A stretch of DNA of 64,000 bases from Craterostigma plantagineum (GCA_027422505.1 JAPQWV010000300.1:62001-126000), one strand, 5' to 3'; positions 1-11,855 are shown, counted from the first letter of the stretch. Numbers and translations are program-made. Notes: a model not told the origin generated them from the letters alone.

Positions 1-125
1 CGACCGACTGGGCTTTTACATTTTCTGAGAACAAACACGAGAGTTCATTTAGTGATGTAAATTCCTAACTTGATTTAGTTCATTCCGCTTTTATGATCGA
101 GGACGATCGAAGCTAGTTTGGGGGT
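1..125 (+). other. 3' internal end and polypurine tract of a gypsy element
   Basis: This is the last part of the internal region of a Ty3/gypsy retrotransposon. A purine-rich tract at about 115-125 (AGTTTGGGGGT) sits directly before an LTR start, where plus-strand priming would occur. The same block, including the GATCGAGGACGATCGAAGC motif, recurs at about 29865-29926, so the two are members of one family. The body of the element lies left of the window. Tat/Athila-type assignment is from memory of such 3' ends. Confidence 0.6.
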
Positions 126-1786
126 TGTTGATAAGTCATGATTTTACACAAATATTATACCCCATAAAAGCGCGCTATCATTTGTTATTTTATCGAAATC
201 GGCTCGAATATTTCTCGGCTAAGAATATATATTTTATTTGCAGATACCGGAGAAAATATACCAAAAAGCGGGAAGTTCGGATATTGAAAGAGCTGAGAAA
301 AATCAAGCTTTAATATTTGGAATTGGGTTGCTTAATCAACCACACGTATCTTTATCCCATAGAAGACAAAGGAGTTGAATAATCAACAAACACAAAGTCT
401 TGTGTTTTGAAAAGAGAGCTCACGCATGGTTTGTTTTGGCAACCTAAGTCAAAAAGCAATTTGGTCTTGCTCGGCTTTGAAAAACAAAAAGGCTGCCCAT
501 AAATGTTTATGTCTGTAAGCATCGATTAAAAAAAGCCAAGGCATACAACTAAGGGAAGAGAGGGAGAGAACGGGGGGCAAGAAACTCACTAAGCTCACAC
601 CTAACTTATCTCTCACGCTCAAGGCCATCCGCATCTAGATCCGGCAGAGCACTCAGCGAAGCTAACCTCACCAACCAAGCAACTCACCTCATTGCCATTA
701 TCCTGCCAAAAAAATCAAGCAGGCAGCTCTGCTCTCAGTGCATATGAAAACTATCCCTCAAGGCCAATATAAATCATATACGGGGCTGAGGAGATATTAA
801 GCAACGAGCTCTAAAGCAACACCTCTCAACACGAAGCAGACTGCTCTCGTCAAGCGGCTCAGCTCTCATCATCTGCACACGAGCATACATCTACGAGAAG
901 GCTGGTTACGAAGCTAGGGAATCGAGACACGAGCCGAGGTTCCAAGGCGTTTCTTAGTCGCCCACCACGTGTTCGACGAACGTACTGTGAGGGGCGTATT
1001 TCTATCTTTTCCTTTACCGTTTAAATTAAATGTTTATTTGAACCTTCGTTGCTTTTGCTAATTAATATGTTAGCGTAAGTCATTATGTGGTTAAGGGCGT
1101 GTTAGACCGAACTATAATTGCGTGTTGGTGTTATTTGTGTTTTATTTAATCGTAGATTTAAGTTACGTGTTCGTTATCTGTGTTTAATGCTTGCGTATGT
1201 CTGATCAACATGTGCATGACCTTTGATTGGTTTATGAGACGGACAAAGTGATTAGACCGGTTAAAACAATAGATAGCGAGTACCACGACGTAAAACCGAC
1301 CAGAAATGGAATTCGGTTTCGTCTGTGTGGTTTCTGAGACCTTAGGCGCCGAAAGCGTCTAAACTCGGGGAAATTCATAAAGTCGAATGCGTGGAGGGTA
1401 ACTACAGTCATATAGACATATAGTTGATTGGTTCACTTTCGCATAGGATCGTTATTGCGGGGACAAACGAGTAGCGATTATTTTAGGGATTTCTACCTTA
1501 ACTAGATTATATTGTTTAGATAAAAATCAGTTGTATGAATACGTAGGAATATTTTGTGCCGAGCACGTGTCTTGACCACATCCGTCGTCGATTTATCCAT
1601 TTTCTTTCTTGCTTATTTGCATTTTATTTTATTAAATCCACAAATATAAACACTTGTTTTAGTCTAAATTAAATTTCAGAATAATATCTTAAATTAATCG
1701 AGCTGTCCTCGTGGATCGATACTTGGATTTGTCCATTTTATACTACTTGCACGACCTAGTACACTTGCTAGTATTCGAGCATGCCA
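126..1786 (+). repeat. 3' LTR of a Ty3/gypsy retrotransposon
   Basis: The segment starts TGTTGATAAG right after the polypurine tract, as expected for an LTR. Near 1705-1786 it carries text typical of the right end of plant gypsy LTRs (GTGGATCGATACTTGG, then a stretch with CTTGCTAGT). The right boundary is approximate, and the matching 5' LTR and target-site duplication lie outside the window. Short open frames at 125-313 and 449-634 inside it look accidental. A partial second copy of the LTR start is at 29927-30075. Confidence 0.5.
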
Positions 1787-2171
1787 AGTTTTTATCCGTA
1801 ACGTAAATATTATTTGGGTCCTCTCCATATTTAAAATATAAAAAGAACATGATTCCTACCTAAGCTTGTTAATAGGGCCTGAAATCCAATGAGCCCGGAT
1901 ATTAATTTCATCGCATTCCCACCACTACCGAGTTCTGACACAATTGGAAAAGCATATCCCATTCTAAGTTATACATGTGCGTTTTTCTTTTCCTGTATTA
2001 TCTAATCTAATATACTTCACAAGACACGAGGACGGCTTTTGTTTGGATCTATGCGCTGTGTACAGCCAATATCCACGCCGTGGCAAAAATGTAAATTTAC
2101 AGTCATAACTCACTGAATTCTCCCTTTGGTAATAGCAATCAATCAAGAAAAGCTAGCGACAAAGAAAGAAC
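1787..2171 (+). other. upstream region of the glycosyltransferase gene
   Basis: About 385 bases between the gypsy LTR and the glycosyltransferase start codon, presumably holding the promoter and 5' UTR. It is AT-rich, but I could not single out a convincing TATA box. No other gene is visible. Because the LTR directly abuts it, retrotransposon influence on expression is possible but not shown. Confidence 0.4.
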
Positions 2172-3557
2172 ATGGCAGATTCCGAACAAGTAGCTGTAAT
2201 AATGGTTCCATTTCTAGCACATAGCCACCTCAATCAGCTCTTACAGCTCTCTTGTCTGATCACTTCTTCCCATCACTCCATAGCCGTCCACTATGTGAGC
2301 TCTTCGATCCACATCAAGCAAGCCAAAACCCGCGCCTGCAATAGTCTGAAACTCTCAAAGATTCACTTTCAAGAGCTTCCCATGGAAGATTTCGAGTCTC
2401 CTCCCCCAAATCCCAATTCTCCAAACAAGTATCCAATACAGCTCAAACCCTCGTGGGAAGCAGCCATGAGCTTAAGACAGCCCTTCGCACACTACTTGCG
2501 TAATATGTGTAGTAAGCACAGAAAGGTCGTCGTAATCCATGATGTGATGGTGTCATGGATCGTACAAGACGTTGTCTCAATAAGTAACGCTGAGTCTTAC
2601 GTCTTCAATCCCATCTCTGCAATTTCCATGGCGTCTTTCGAATGTCAAAGGCTATGCCATCCTCTACCCCTTACACTAGATAGCTCTAAAGAGTTGCCAT
2701 CCATGGAAGATTGCATACACGAGGAAGTTGGGGAATTCACCGCTACGCTGACCGAACCTAAGAAGTATAGATCGGGCGATCTCTTCAACACCGCTAGGTA
2801 TATCGAAGCAACTTTCTTGAATTTACTAGCGAATAAGGAGTTCTCCGAGGGAAGAAATATATGGGCCATTGGGCCCATGATTATTCAAACGAAATTGCCT
2901 CGAGAATATGAGATCAGCAAAGACGAGTCTTTGAAGTGGCTCGATGAGCACGAGCCCAGTTCGGTAGTTTACGTATCGTTTGGTACTACGACTTCGATAT
3001 CGGACGAACAGGTTAGGGAGATAGCGTTAGGGTTGGAGGAAAGCAGGGCGAAGTTTGTCTGGGTGCTTAGAGATGCAGATAGGGGAAATGTTTTCGACGG
3101 AGGGGTTAGGAGGATCGAACTTCCGCTAGGGTTTGAGGAGAGGGTTAGAGGGGTTGGATTGGTGGTTACAGATTGGGCCCCGCAAATCGATATATTGGCC
3201 CACCCTTCGACGGGCGGATTCGTGAGCCATTGTGGTTGGAATTCGGTTTTAGAGAGTTTGACGATGGGCGTGCCGTTGGCGGCATGGCCAATGCATGGCG
3301 ATCAGCCGAGGAATGCTTACCTTGTGACGGAGATTTTGAAGGCGGGGATCATTGTAAGAGAATGGGCGCAAAGAAGGGAACTGATTAAAGCAGAGGTTAT
3401 CGCGGAGGTTGTGAGGAGATTGATGGGTTCTGACGAAGGGTTTGCAATGAGAAAGAGGGTTCGAGAAATCGGTTTGAATTTGAGGAAGTCGACCAAGGAA
3501 GGCGGCGAATCGAAGGTCGAAATGGATTCGTTCCTCGCACATATCACGAGGAACTGA
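2172..3557 (+). CDS. ZOG-like: UDP-glycosyltransferase, zeatin O-glucosyltransferase-like (UGT93 group)
   Basis: An intact, intronless 461-residue family 1 glycosyltransferase, the usual length and structure for the zeatin O-glucosyl/xylosyltransferase group. These soluble cytosolic enzymes move sugar from a UDP-sugar to a small acceptor such as the zeatin side-chain hydroxyl. The N-terminal half has the acceptor-side motif HLNQLLQLS with candidate catalytic His19 and candidate partner Asp124 (in VIHDVMVSW). The C-terminal half holds the 44-residue PSPG box, Trp335 to Gln378, including HPSTGGFVSHCGWNS and ending WPMHGDQ. The last residue is Gln, which usually goes with glucose donors. There is no signal peptide or membrane segment. 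The start is the first ATG of the frame, with a fitting family N-terminus. No stop or frameshift is present. The acceptor cannot be read from sequence; a flavonoid or other small molecule is possible. Confidence 0.9.
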   Translation: MADSEQVAVIMVPFLAHSHLNQLLQLSCLITSSHHSIAVHYVSSSIHIKQAKTRACNSLKLSKIHFQELPMEDFESPPPNPNSPNKYPIQLKPSWEAAMSLRQPFAHYLRNMCSKHRKVVVIHDVMVSWIVQDVVSISNAESYVFNPISAISMASFECQRLCHPLPLTLDSSKELPSMEDCIHEEVGEFTATLTEPKKYRSGDLFNTARYIEATFLNLLANKEFSEGRNIWAIGPMIIQTKLPREYEISKDESLKWLDEHEPSSVVYVSFGTTTSISDEQVREIALGLEESRAKFVWVLRDADRGNVFDGGVRRIELPLGFEERVRGVGLVVTDWAPQIDILAHPSTGGFVSHCGWNSVLESLTMGVPLAAWPMHGDQPRNAYLVTEILKAGIIVREWAQRRELIKAEVIAEVVRRLMGSDEGFAMRKRVREIGLNLRKSTKEGGESKVEMDSFLAHITRN

Positions 3558-3936
3558 TCTTTGTCGTCGTGGCTTAACACAATATAAGTGTAATAATCTT
3601 TATGGATGTTTAAACAAAGATGGACAAGGTGTCAGATTTTTGAATGGGAATTGGGTCGTACTTGCGCCAAAGTGGGTAGGAATGAGAAAATCCTTTCTTT
3701 TTCCTCTTTTATGTGTTCTTATTATCGTGTTGTTGAATGTAACGCTTTAATAAACAAAGATGTTCCAGTATAGCGATGATTTTGCAACAACAAACCGTCA
3801 CTGAACTAGCAACTGATTCTGAAATGAAAAAAAGCGACGCGAAGGAAATTTGGTTGCGAAAATGTCATCTAACAAATTGTGCGACGGAAATTCCGGTACT
3901 TGCACTCAACTAATCAGATATATACAGACGAACTCA
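3558..3936 (+). other. 3' flank of the glycosyltransferase gene
   Basis: Non-coding sequence after the stop codon. An AATAAA at 3749-3754 is a reasonable polyadenylation signal about 190 bases downstream. Nothing else is recognised before the hAT-type element that begins at 3945. Confidence 0.45.
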
Positions 3937-3944
3937 AGGAGGAG

Positions 3945-4458
3945 TAGGGGTGTTCATTATTTGGGTGACCCAATTAACCCACCCGAACCGAACTGAATTC
4001 GGCTTATTTGGTTTGGTTAATTCGGGGATCGGGAGGTTAATTGGGTCACCCGAATTATTAAACGGGGAAATGGTTTGGGTATTGGGTGGGATAAAAAAAT
4101 TCGGGGCACACCCGAAACCCGAATAGCATAATTATTTTTTTAATATAGATATTAATATATTACTCCATATAATTTTACTTAAACCTTAAAGATATAAATC
4201 ATATAAAACTAATATTAATTGAGCCTTCCTTAAAAGATATAAATCATATAAAAGATTGTGTTATGAATATTTAGATCAAGCTTGTTAATTGGTTTTTTGC
4301 ATAACCAAACCAGTTAACCCGAAAACCGAATAACCCGAGAATCAAATAGTTAATTGGTTTTGGTTTGGTTTGCGGGTGGTTGTCTCAACCGTCAAAAACC
4401 CGAATAACCCAAACCGAATAACCCGAACACCGAAAATTAACCCATTTGAACACCCCTA
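3945..4458. mobile_element. non-autonomous hAT-type element (MITE), 514 bp
   Basis: The element has perfect 12-bp terminal inverted repeats, TAGGGGTGTTCA and TGAACACCCCTA. A perfect 8-bp target-site duplication AGGAGGAG flanks it at 3937-3944 and 4459-4466. Eight-base duplications and TAGGGGTG-type ends are hAT hallmarks. The interior has no coding capacity. It is built of short GGTT/AACC and CCGAA-rich stretches that pair with each other near both ends, around an AT-rich centre. It lies about 390 bp downstream of the glycosyltransferase stop. Confidence 0.85.
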
Positions 4459-4466
4459 AGGAGGAG

Positions 4467-4589
4467 ATTGGAAAATTAAGGATATGGTTACTCCATCTAA
4501 GAATGAATAATGAATAATGAATGTTCAGTTACTTGCACTTTAGCATCAACAAGCATTTTTTTTTTCTGTTTCTATATGCTTCAAGAAAA
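4467..4589 (+). other. flank between hAT MITE and copia relic
   Basis: Short stretch with an ATGAATA-type repeat near 4501-4522 and a T tract near 4557-4566. No gene is recognised; it may be further decayed copia sequence upstream of the protease relic. Confidence 0.3.
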
Positions 4590-4658
4590 GTCTATCATAT
4601 TGTATGGATCAATGATTCACGAGCCACTAACCATATGACAATTCTGCTGATAAATTTC
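4590..4658 (+). pseudogene. old copia protease fragment, left half (insertion target)
   Basis: The plus frame from 4605 reads WINDSRATNHMT, a decayed form of the copia protease motif W-I-x-D-S-G-A-T-x-H-M-T. It is cut by the minus-strand copia element at 4659. The frame resumes at 11861 and leads to LKDVLHLANIMS, the usual sequence shortly after the protease. The two halves are one older relic of a different element. The catalytic motif here has Arg in place of Gly. Confidence 0.65.
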
Positions 4659-6028
4659 TGTTGAATTGTTGATTCTTGGGATCCGTCTGGTCGGCGGTAG
4701 AGAGCTTTGGCAATAGATAAACTTCGGCAGTAGATAGTCGGAAGATGGAGTGTTATCTTCAGACGCAGATGCAGTTCTCTAATACTCAGAATAGCGTAGA
4801 CGTAGTCGAGGCGTGTGTTGGACACACTATCCGTAAGACGAAATCGCCCCGATATCAGTGCTTTCGGTTAGCAGCGATCGTCTCCAAGATACAACGACAT
4901 TTTCTTAACTCATAATCGCAGCACAACGACTAGAGTTTCCGGCGAATCGTACTCGAAATTCGAGTTTTTCTGACTTCGGGAATTTAGGGAGTTTGAAAGT
5001 GATATATGCAATTTCGTATGGGTTGAAAGTGAATGAATTTTTCCAATTCATAAGGGGTCTATTTATAGACTTTTTCACGCAGGGGTTCAATTGCAATTTC
5101 AAGAACTTCCTAGAATGCTTATGTAATTTTTCAGGGGTCTGAACGCAATATTTCCAACTTATTGGACTGTCGGTCTTATTTACTGGCCCGCGAAAGGCCC
5201 GATTCTCGGGCCGGCAGCCCGAATCTCAGGCGTGTCCCACCGGCGGCGGCCCGTTCTTCGACCGACGGCCCGAGGCGGCTACCGACACCTCTCCTTGGGC
5301 CGGCCGACAATTTCTAGTTGGGCCGAATTAGCCCAACAGCCCACTGCTTCCATTTGATCCAATGGATCATACCATCTCATCTGGACTGCCCAATCATCTT
5401 CACCTCAACTGCTATGACACCGGCACCGTCACCGTCGCCGCCTACCGGAGGAAACATTTAAGTAAGCTCCTCGCTGCGATGCGTCGTGCGAAGTGCAAAG
5501 TGCGCGCCTCAAAGCGCCCATTGCGCACTTTGGCACGGCTCGGCTCGGCCTCGGCCAAGGGCTCGGCCACGGGCTCGGTGCTCGGTGCTCGTTGGTGCGA
5601 GGCACCGACTCGAACCCGGGCTATTATTTGGGCCAAAACTCACTTAAACTTCTCAAGCCCACTAGGCCCACTTAAGCCCACTTAAGCCCATTTAAACCCA
5701 TCCACATGGCAAGACCTTTTGAATAAACCCACATGGGTATATATATATAGTGAAGATTTTCTTAGTGTCTAACCAATGTGGGACACTTAATTCCCCACTT
5801 AAACACTATCAACCATTTTCATCATTATTGGGCCAACTTCGAAAATTAATTTCTCATTCACCCAAATTCGGTTTCGAGCCTATTAATATTCGTTAGATTC
5901 CCCGTGAAACTTAGATTCGTAATCTTTCAACGATTTCTCGTTTCGACATCCGATGGCTTCCCGATTTAATAAAAACCGAAGGGTTAATACCCATTTGGGC
6001 CCAAAGCCCATTTGGCTTAAAACCAACA
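4659..6028 (-). repeat. 3' LTR of the minus-strand copia element
   Basis: About 1.37 kb and collinear with 10557-11855. On the minus strand it begins TGTTGGTTTTAAGCC at 6028. It contains a TATA-like GTCTATAAATAGA (about 5057-5069 on the plus strand). It also holds a GC-rich block near 5500-5600 made of short GGCTCG/GGTGCTCG-type repeats, and 10-base CCCACTTAAG repeats near 5651-5690. Small open frames on both strands here are accidental. Confidence 0.85.
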
Positions 6029-6561
6029 ATCCCCCACATGAATGGAAATTAATGCGAATGCTATGCATGCTGAATCTTGCAAGAAAAACTCGACAACCCG
6101 TCACCGCATCGAGATAGGTAGCTTGTGCTTTGAACATTCCCTAGTGAAACACTGTCGAATTTACTCGTTGTTCAGTGAACATGATGTCTTGAACTGACAA
6201 CTTTTATGTAAATTAAGACAACTGTGTACACACAGTGACGAATTTAATTTCTTTTGATTCTCACGTTGTGTCCATTTTGGCCTTGGACCATATCTTGGAT
6301 TCATAAGTGTTACTATTGAAGCGGCCCCACTTCTCACTTATATAGGTGATCGACTATTAGGACTTAAATCCTAGAGTGTCCCGAAATACTCTACCATCAG
6401 GTATAGCCATCATTAAAAGCAAAATTGCTTACCCTTTACCACATGTCTTCGTAATTACTTGGGCAGCTTATGAGAATGAGCTTATTAAAAAAAATCCAAG
6501 TAAACTACTGAACTACACTCAGCTTAGTTGTCTCATTGAACCAAATTTGTGGGATCTCCAC
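6029..6561 (-). other. polypurine tract and 3' untranslated part of the copia element
   Basis: Read on the minus strand, ATGTGGGGGAT at 6039-6029 directly precedes the 3' LTR and is the polypurine tract. The remainder up to the RNase H end has no coding signal on the element strand. Confidence 0.65.
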
Positions 6562-9500
6562 TCATCTTGGTTGAGTTACCACCAAGCTCGTTCTTGGTGT
6601 GTGGTTTTTAAGCCCCATTCCCCTTACTGCGTTATAGTGCTGATCTCTAGCAATGCCTTTCGTCAAAGGATCTGCTATGTTCTCTTTAGACTTCACATAG
6701 TCAATAGAGATTATTCCACTAGAGATCAGTTGTCGTACGGTATTATGTCTTCGACGTATGTGCTGAGACTTACCGTTGTACATACTATTCTGTGCCCTAC
6801 CAATTGCCATGCTGTCACAATGTATCATAATAGGTGGTACAGGCTTATTCCAACAAGGAATGTCCTCAAAAAAATTTCGAAGTCATTCTGCTTCTTCGCC
6901 GGCTTTGTCTAGTGCAATAAACTCCGATTCCATCGTAGATCGAGCCATGCATGTTTGCTTGGAAAATTTCCAAGAAATTGCTCCACCACCGATGGTAAAT
7001 ACATAACCACTCGTGGACTTGGAGTCTTTGCTATCAGATATCCAGTTGGCATCGCAGTATCCTTCAAGAACTGCTGGATACCTCGTGTAGAGTATGCCAT
7101 GATTAATAGTGTAGTTCAGATATTTCAGCACCCTTCTCAAGGCTATCCAATGATTACTCCCAGGATTACTCGTAAACCTGCTAAGTTTACTAATTGAATA
7201 TGCTATATCAGGTCGAGTGCAGTTAGTTAGGTACTTTAAACTGCCAATCACTCGAGCATATTCTTGTTGCATATGGGTTCTCCTCTATTTTTGGCCAGGT
7301 GTAGATTTAGATCTACAGGAGTCTTAGCCGGAGGATCATCGAAGGCATGAAATTTCTTCAACACTTTCTCAATATAATGAGATTGTGTCAGCATAATTCC
7401 TTCGTGAGTCTTATAGACATTTATCCCTAGTATGACATTAGCCAAACCCATATCCTTCATACTGAAATGATTTTTCAGCATAATTTTTGTGTATACAATC
7501 ATTTTATGGTTGCTTCCCGTGATTAACATGTCGTCTACATAAAGACAGACAATCACGAATTCATCGGGTGTGCCCTTAATGTAAACACATTTGTCACACT
7601 CATTGATTTTGAACCCATTTGATAGCATAGTCATATCGAATTTTTGGTGCCATTGTTTCGGTGCTTATTTAAGCCCGTAAAGCGACTTTACAAGTCGGCA
7701 CACTTTCTTTTCCTGTCCAGGTATTACAAACCCTTCAGGCTGATCCATGTAGATTTCTTCTTCGAGGTCTCCATTTAGAAGTGCCGTTTTACATCCATTT
7801 GATGTATCTCGAGATCTGCAATGCTGCAATAGCAAATAGAACCCGTATTGACGTTATTCTCGTTACGGGTGAATACGTATCGAAGAAATCATACCCTTCC
7901 TTTTGGGAATACCCCTTGGCTACTAAATGAGCCTTATATTTTTCAATTGATCCATCAGTTTTATGTTTCCTTTTAAGGACCCACTTGCACCCTAAAGGTT
8001 TACACCCTTTTGGGAGATCTACCAACTCCCAAGTATGGTTCTGCATTATGGACTCAATTTCGATGTTTACAGCTTCTTTCCAGAATGGAGCTTCTGGAGT
8101 CGACAGAGCTTCTTGCACTGTCCTAGGTTCGTCGTTTAACATAAATGTTAGGAAATCAGGTCCAAATGATTTGGCCACTTTTTTACGCTTACTTTTCCGT
8201 GGTTCCTCAACTTCTGGAGGCAAAACTTCAACGGCTTCATAATTTCTTTTACAACTTATTTCATTTCTTTCCTTCGTTGGAAAGATGTTCTCAAAGAAAA
8301 CAGCATTTCTTGATTCAATAATCATTCCAGAATTCATGTCGGGAATTTCTGACTTATGCACCAGAAATCTGTATGCAATACTATTTTCTGCATATCCAAT
8401 GAAAATGCAGTCAACCGTTTTGGGCCCTATCTTGACCTGTTTTGGTTTAGGTACTTCGACCTTTGCTAGACACCCCCACACTTTTAAGATATCCGTAGGA
8501 AGGTTGTCTACCTTTCCACAATTCATACGGTGTTTTATCCCGTTTCTTGTGTGGCAACATATATAGAATGCGATTTGATGACATATGGCTTCCCCCCACA
8601 AATTCTGAGGTAGCCCTGAACTGATTAGCATCGCATTCATCATTTCCTTAAGAGTTCCATTTTTTCGTTCAGTAACGCCATTTGATTGAGGTGAATATGG
8701 CACCGTCGTCTGATGTATAATACCATTCTCTCGGCAAAATTCTTCAAACGGTGCCGCGTATTCTCCTCATATGTCACTTCGTATTATTTTAACTTAGAGT
8801 TAAGTTGATTCTCAACTTCACTCTTATATCTTTTGAAATCATCAATAGCTTCGTCTTTGCCGCATAACAGATAAACGTGACAGTACTTCGTGCAATCATC
8901 GATAAACGTAATAAAATATTTCTTTCCACCTCTAGTTTGCACGAATTTCAGATCGCATACATCAGTATGGATCAATTCTAGTGGTGAACTATTTCTCTCG
9001 ACAGAGAAAAATGGTGTTTTTACCATCTTTGCTTCGACGCAAATTTCACACTTGTGTTGTGAATCGATTTCCATTTGTGGAAGTAAGTTTAAACTTATTA
9101 ACCTTTTCAGTTTGTTTAAACTCACGTGTCCTAATCTACCATGCCATAAATTAGACAACTCAACCAAGTAAGAAGAACTGGCTTTATTATTATCAGCGAT
9201 TTTAATATCGCGTTTTACAGGCATTACAGATAATTTAAAAAGGCCCTTCTTGAGGTAACCTTTGCCAATAAAAATTACCATTCTTGGTCAGTACATATTT
9301 TCCAGCCTCAAACACTTGTCTAATCCAGCGTTACTAAGCAGAGCGCCAGATACCAGATTCTTGCGGATGTCTGGGACATGCAGCACGTCCACAATCGTCA
9401 CTTCTTTGCCTGAGGTCATCTTCAGCACCACCCGTCCCAATCCTACGATGTTGGATGTCGCCGCGTTCCCCATATAGAGCGTCCTATTAGAATAGGCGTG

Positions 9501-9654
9501 TAGGTGGAGAACATTTCTTTGTCGGAGCAGATGTGGCGCGTTGCTCCGCTGTCGATGTACCAGTAGTTCGGATTTTCCACGACGTTTGCCTCGTACACGA
9601 CTGCAGTCAGATCTAGCTACGACATATCTGTCGCCAACTGCTTCTCTTCGGTGA
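6562..9654 (-). pseudogene. copia pol: protease, integrase, reverse transcriptase, RNase H (frameshifted)
   Basis: Read from high to low coordinates. A protease segment ([13 protein letters not shown], near 9600-9530) is followed by the [15 protein letters not shown] spacer (9473-9288). Next come the GAG-pre-integrase [14 protein letters not shown] and the integrase [10 protein letters not shown] and LIHTDVCDL segments (9281-8784). The integrase core end and RT start PYSPQSNGVTERKN through YSPVTRITSIRVL are at 8703-7789, then RT with catalytic VCLYVDDMLITG (7634-7248). RNase H with [14 protein letters not shown] and [14 protein letters not shown] (7272-6883) and a C-terminal end with ADPLTKGI (6828-6562) complete it. 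The frame changes at each break, so no polyprotein can be made. Confidence 0.88.
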
Positions 9655-10524
9655 GATGCGCCCGAGTTTTATTAACTCTCTTCTTTTTACGACAATCCTT
9701 GGCCATATGCCCTGGTTTATCACAATTATAACAGTTGCCCTTAATTCTCTTGGAATTCGGGTCTTGCTTCTTTTGCGGCGGACCTGGCCTTTCTTGTTTC
9801 CATAGCTTGGCTAAGCCAAGTTGGCTCCCGCCTCCATACTGCCCCTCTTGTTCTTGGCTTCGCTCTTTCGGTTATCTTCCTCGATCCAAAGCCGCACAAT
9901 CAAGTCCTCAAGCCCCATCTCTTTTCGTTGCTTGAGGTAATTCTTGAAATCCTTCCAAAGAGGCGGCAGCTTCTCGATAATTGCAGCTACCTGGAAGGTT
10001 TCGCTGATCTGCATATTTTCAGCATGAATATCTTGAATAATAAGCTGTAGATCACAGACTTGATCCAGCACCGGCTTAGAGTCGGTCATCTTATAGTCCA
10101 TGAATTTGTCGACGATGAACTCCTTCAGTCCAGCATCGTCGATCTTATACTTCTTGTCCAGCGAATTCCGCAACTCTTTCGCAGTCGTAGCCACTGCATA
10201 GACGTTGTATCAGGGAATTGTCTAGGGCGTTTTGAATATAGTTGCGGCACATGAAATCATTATGATTCCATGCGTCTAATGCAGCCTTCTCTTGCTCAGG
10301 TTGAGCGACACGAGTAGCATGTCTGCATCGTTAGGGTTTTCACCCTCAGCTAGTGGGGCGACTTCTGTCACCGTAGGGGCGGTTTCCTTCAGGAATCGGA
10401 CGAGGTGGAGAGTCGTTAGGTAAAACATCATATTTTGCTTCCAGCGTTTGAACTCCGTCCCGTTGAACTTGGCATGACGTTCGACATGGCTGCTGGCAGA
10501 GATCGGTGTTGCATTGGTTGCCAT
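9655..10524 (-). pseudogene. copia gag with zinc knuckle (broken)
   Basis: The gag protein would coat the element RNA. It starts at the ATG at 10524 (MATNATPISASSHVERHAKF) with the UBN2-type gag domain. A frame break follows near 10276-10194 after [12 protein letters not shown], and the domain continues from 10194 to about 9811 with [20 protein letters not shown] and [12 protein letters not shown]. The CCHC knuckle [14 protein letters not shown] is at about 9745-9700. The related copy at 37015 is open through this whole region, so the breaks are specific to this copy. Confidence 0.85.
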
Positions 10525-10556
10525 CGATCAGATCACGAACAAAGATTTTGTTTTAC

Positions 10557-11855
10557 GATGAATTGTTGATTCTTCGGATGCGTCTGGTCGGCGGCAGAGA
10601 GCTTTGGCAATAGATAAACTTCAGCAGTAGACAGTCGGAAGATGGAGTGTTATCTTCAGACGCAGATGCGGTTCTCTAATACTCAGAATATAATAGCGTA
10701 GACGTAGTCGAGGGGTGTGTTGGACACACTATCCGTAAGACAAAATCGCCCCGATATCAGTGCTTTCGGTTAGCAACGATCGTCTCCAAGATACAACGAT
10801 ATTTTCTTAACTCATAAACGCAGCACAACGACTAGAGTTTCCGGCGAATCGTACTCGAAATTCGAGTTTTTCTTACTTCGGGAATTTAGGGAGTTTGGAA
10901 GTGATATATGCAATTTCGTATGGGTTGAAAGTGAATGAATTTTTCCAATTCATAAGGTATCTATTTATAGACTTTTTCACGCAAGGGTTCAATTGCAATT
11001 TCAAGAACTTCCTGGAACGCTTATGCAATTTTCCAGGGGTCTGAACGCATTTCAAACTTATTGGACTGTCGGTCTTATTTACTGGCCCTCGACAGGCCCG
11101 ATTCTCGGGCCGACAGCCCGAATCTCAGGCGTGTCCCACCGGCGGCGGCCCGGTTCTCCGACCGACGGCCTGAGGCGGCTACCGTCACCTCTCCTTGGGC
11201 CGACCGGCAATTTCTAGTTGGGCCGAATTAGCCCAACAGCCCACTGCTTCCATTTGATCCAATGGATCATGCCATCTCATCTGGACTGCCCAATCATCTT
11301 CACATCAACTGCTATGACACCGGCACCGTCACCGTCGCCGCCAGAGGAAAAATTTAAGTAAGCTACTCAATGCTCCTCGCTCCGATGCGTCGTGCGCGCC
11401 TCGGCCACGGACTCGGTGCTCGGTGCGAGGCACCGACTCGCACCCGGACTATTATTTGGCCAAAACTCACTTAAGCTTCTCAAGCCCACTAGGCCCACTT
11501 AAGCCCACTTAAGCCCATTTAAACCCATCCACATGGCAAGACCTTTTGAATAAACCCACATGGGTATCTATATATATAGTGAATATTTTCTTAGTGTCTA
11601 ACCAATGTGGGACACTTAATTCCCCACTTAAACACTATCAACCATTTTAATCATTATTGGGCCAACTTCGAAAATTAATTTCTCATTCACCCGAATTTGG
11701 TATTGAGCCTATTAATATTCGTTAGATTCCCCGTGAAACATAGATTCATAATCATTCAACGATTTCTCGTTTCGACATCCGATGGCTTCCCGATTTAATA
11801 AAAACCGAAATTGATTTTATTAATGGGTTAATACCCATTTGGGCCCAAACCAACA
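10557..11855 (-). repeat. 5' LTR of the minus-strand copia element
   Basis: About 1.3 kb and collinear with 4659-6028. It starts at 11855 on the minus strand with TGTTGGTTTGGGCCC. It has a shorter GC-rich block (near 11395-11450) than the 3' LTR and carries an extra ATTTTATTAATGG-type segment near 11815. The inner end is next to gag leader ATCGTAAAAC; its last bases differ slightly from the outer end of the other LTR, so that end is approximate to 3-4 bp. Confidence 0.82.

Larger units (their letters stand above)
4659..11855 (-). mobile_element. Ty1/copia retrotransposon (Tork/Tnt1-like), two LTRs, decayed
   Basis: A 7.2 kb element on the minus strand: 5' LTR at 10557-11855, gag, protease, integrase, reverse transcriptase, RNase H, polypurine tract, and 3' LTR at 4659-6028. 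A 5-bp direct repeat ATTTC at 4654-4658 and 11856-11860 flanks it as target-site duplication, if the outer left end is taken as TGTTGAATTG. The protein order protease-integrase-RT-RNase H defines copia. Coding parts are split by several frameshifts and stops, so it is not autonomous. A 5' half of the same family, with a much better reading frame, is at 35824-38733. Confidence 0.88.

Noticed and set aside
5362..5685. 107-residue plus-strand frame
   Set aside because: It lies within a copia LTR and is a product of its GC-rich repeats.
6376..6912. 178-residue plus-strand frame
   Set aside because: It is antisense to copia RNase H coding text, which is clearly real on the minus strand.
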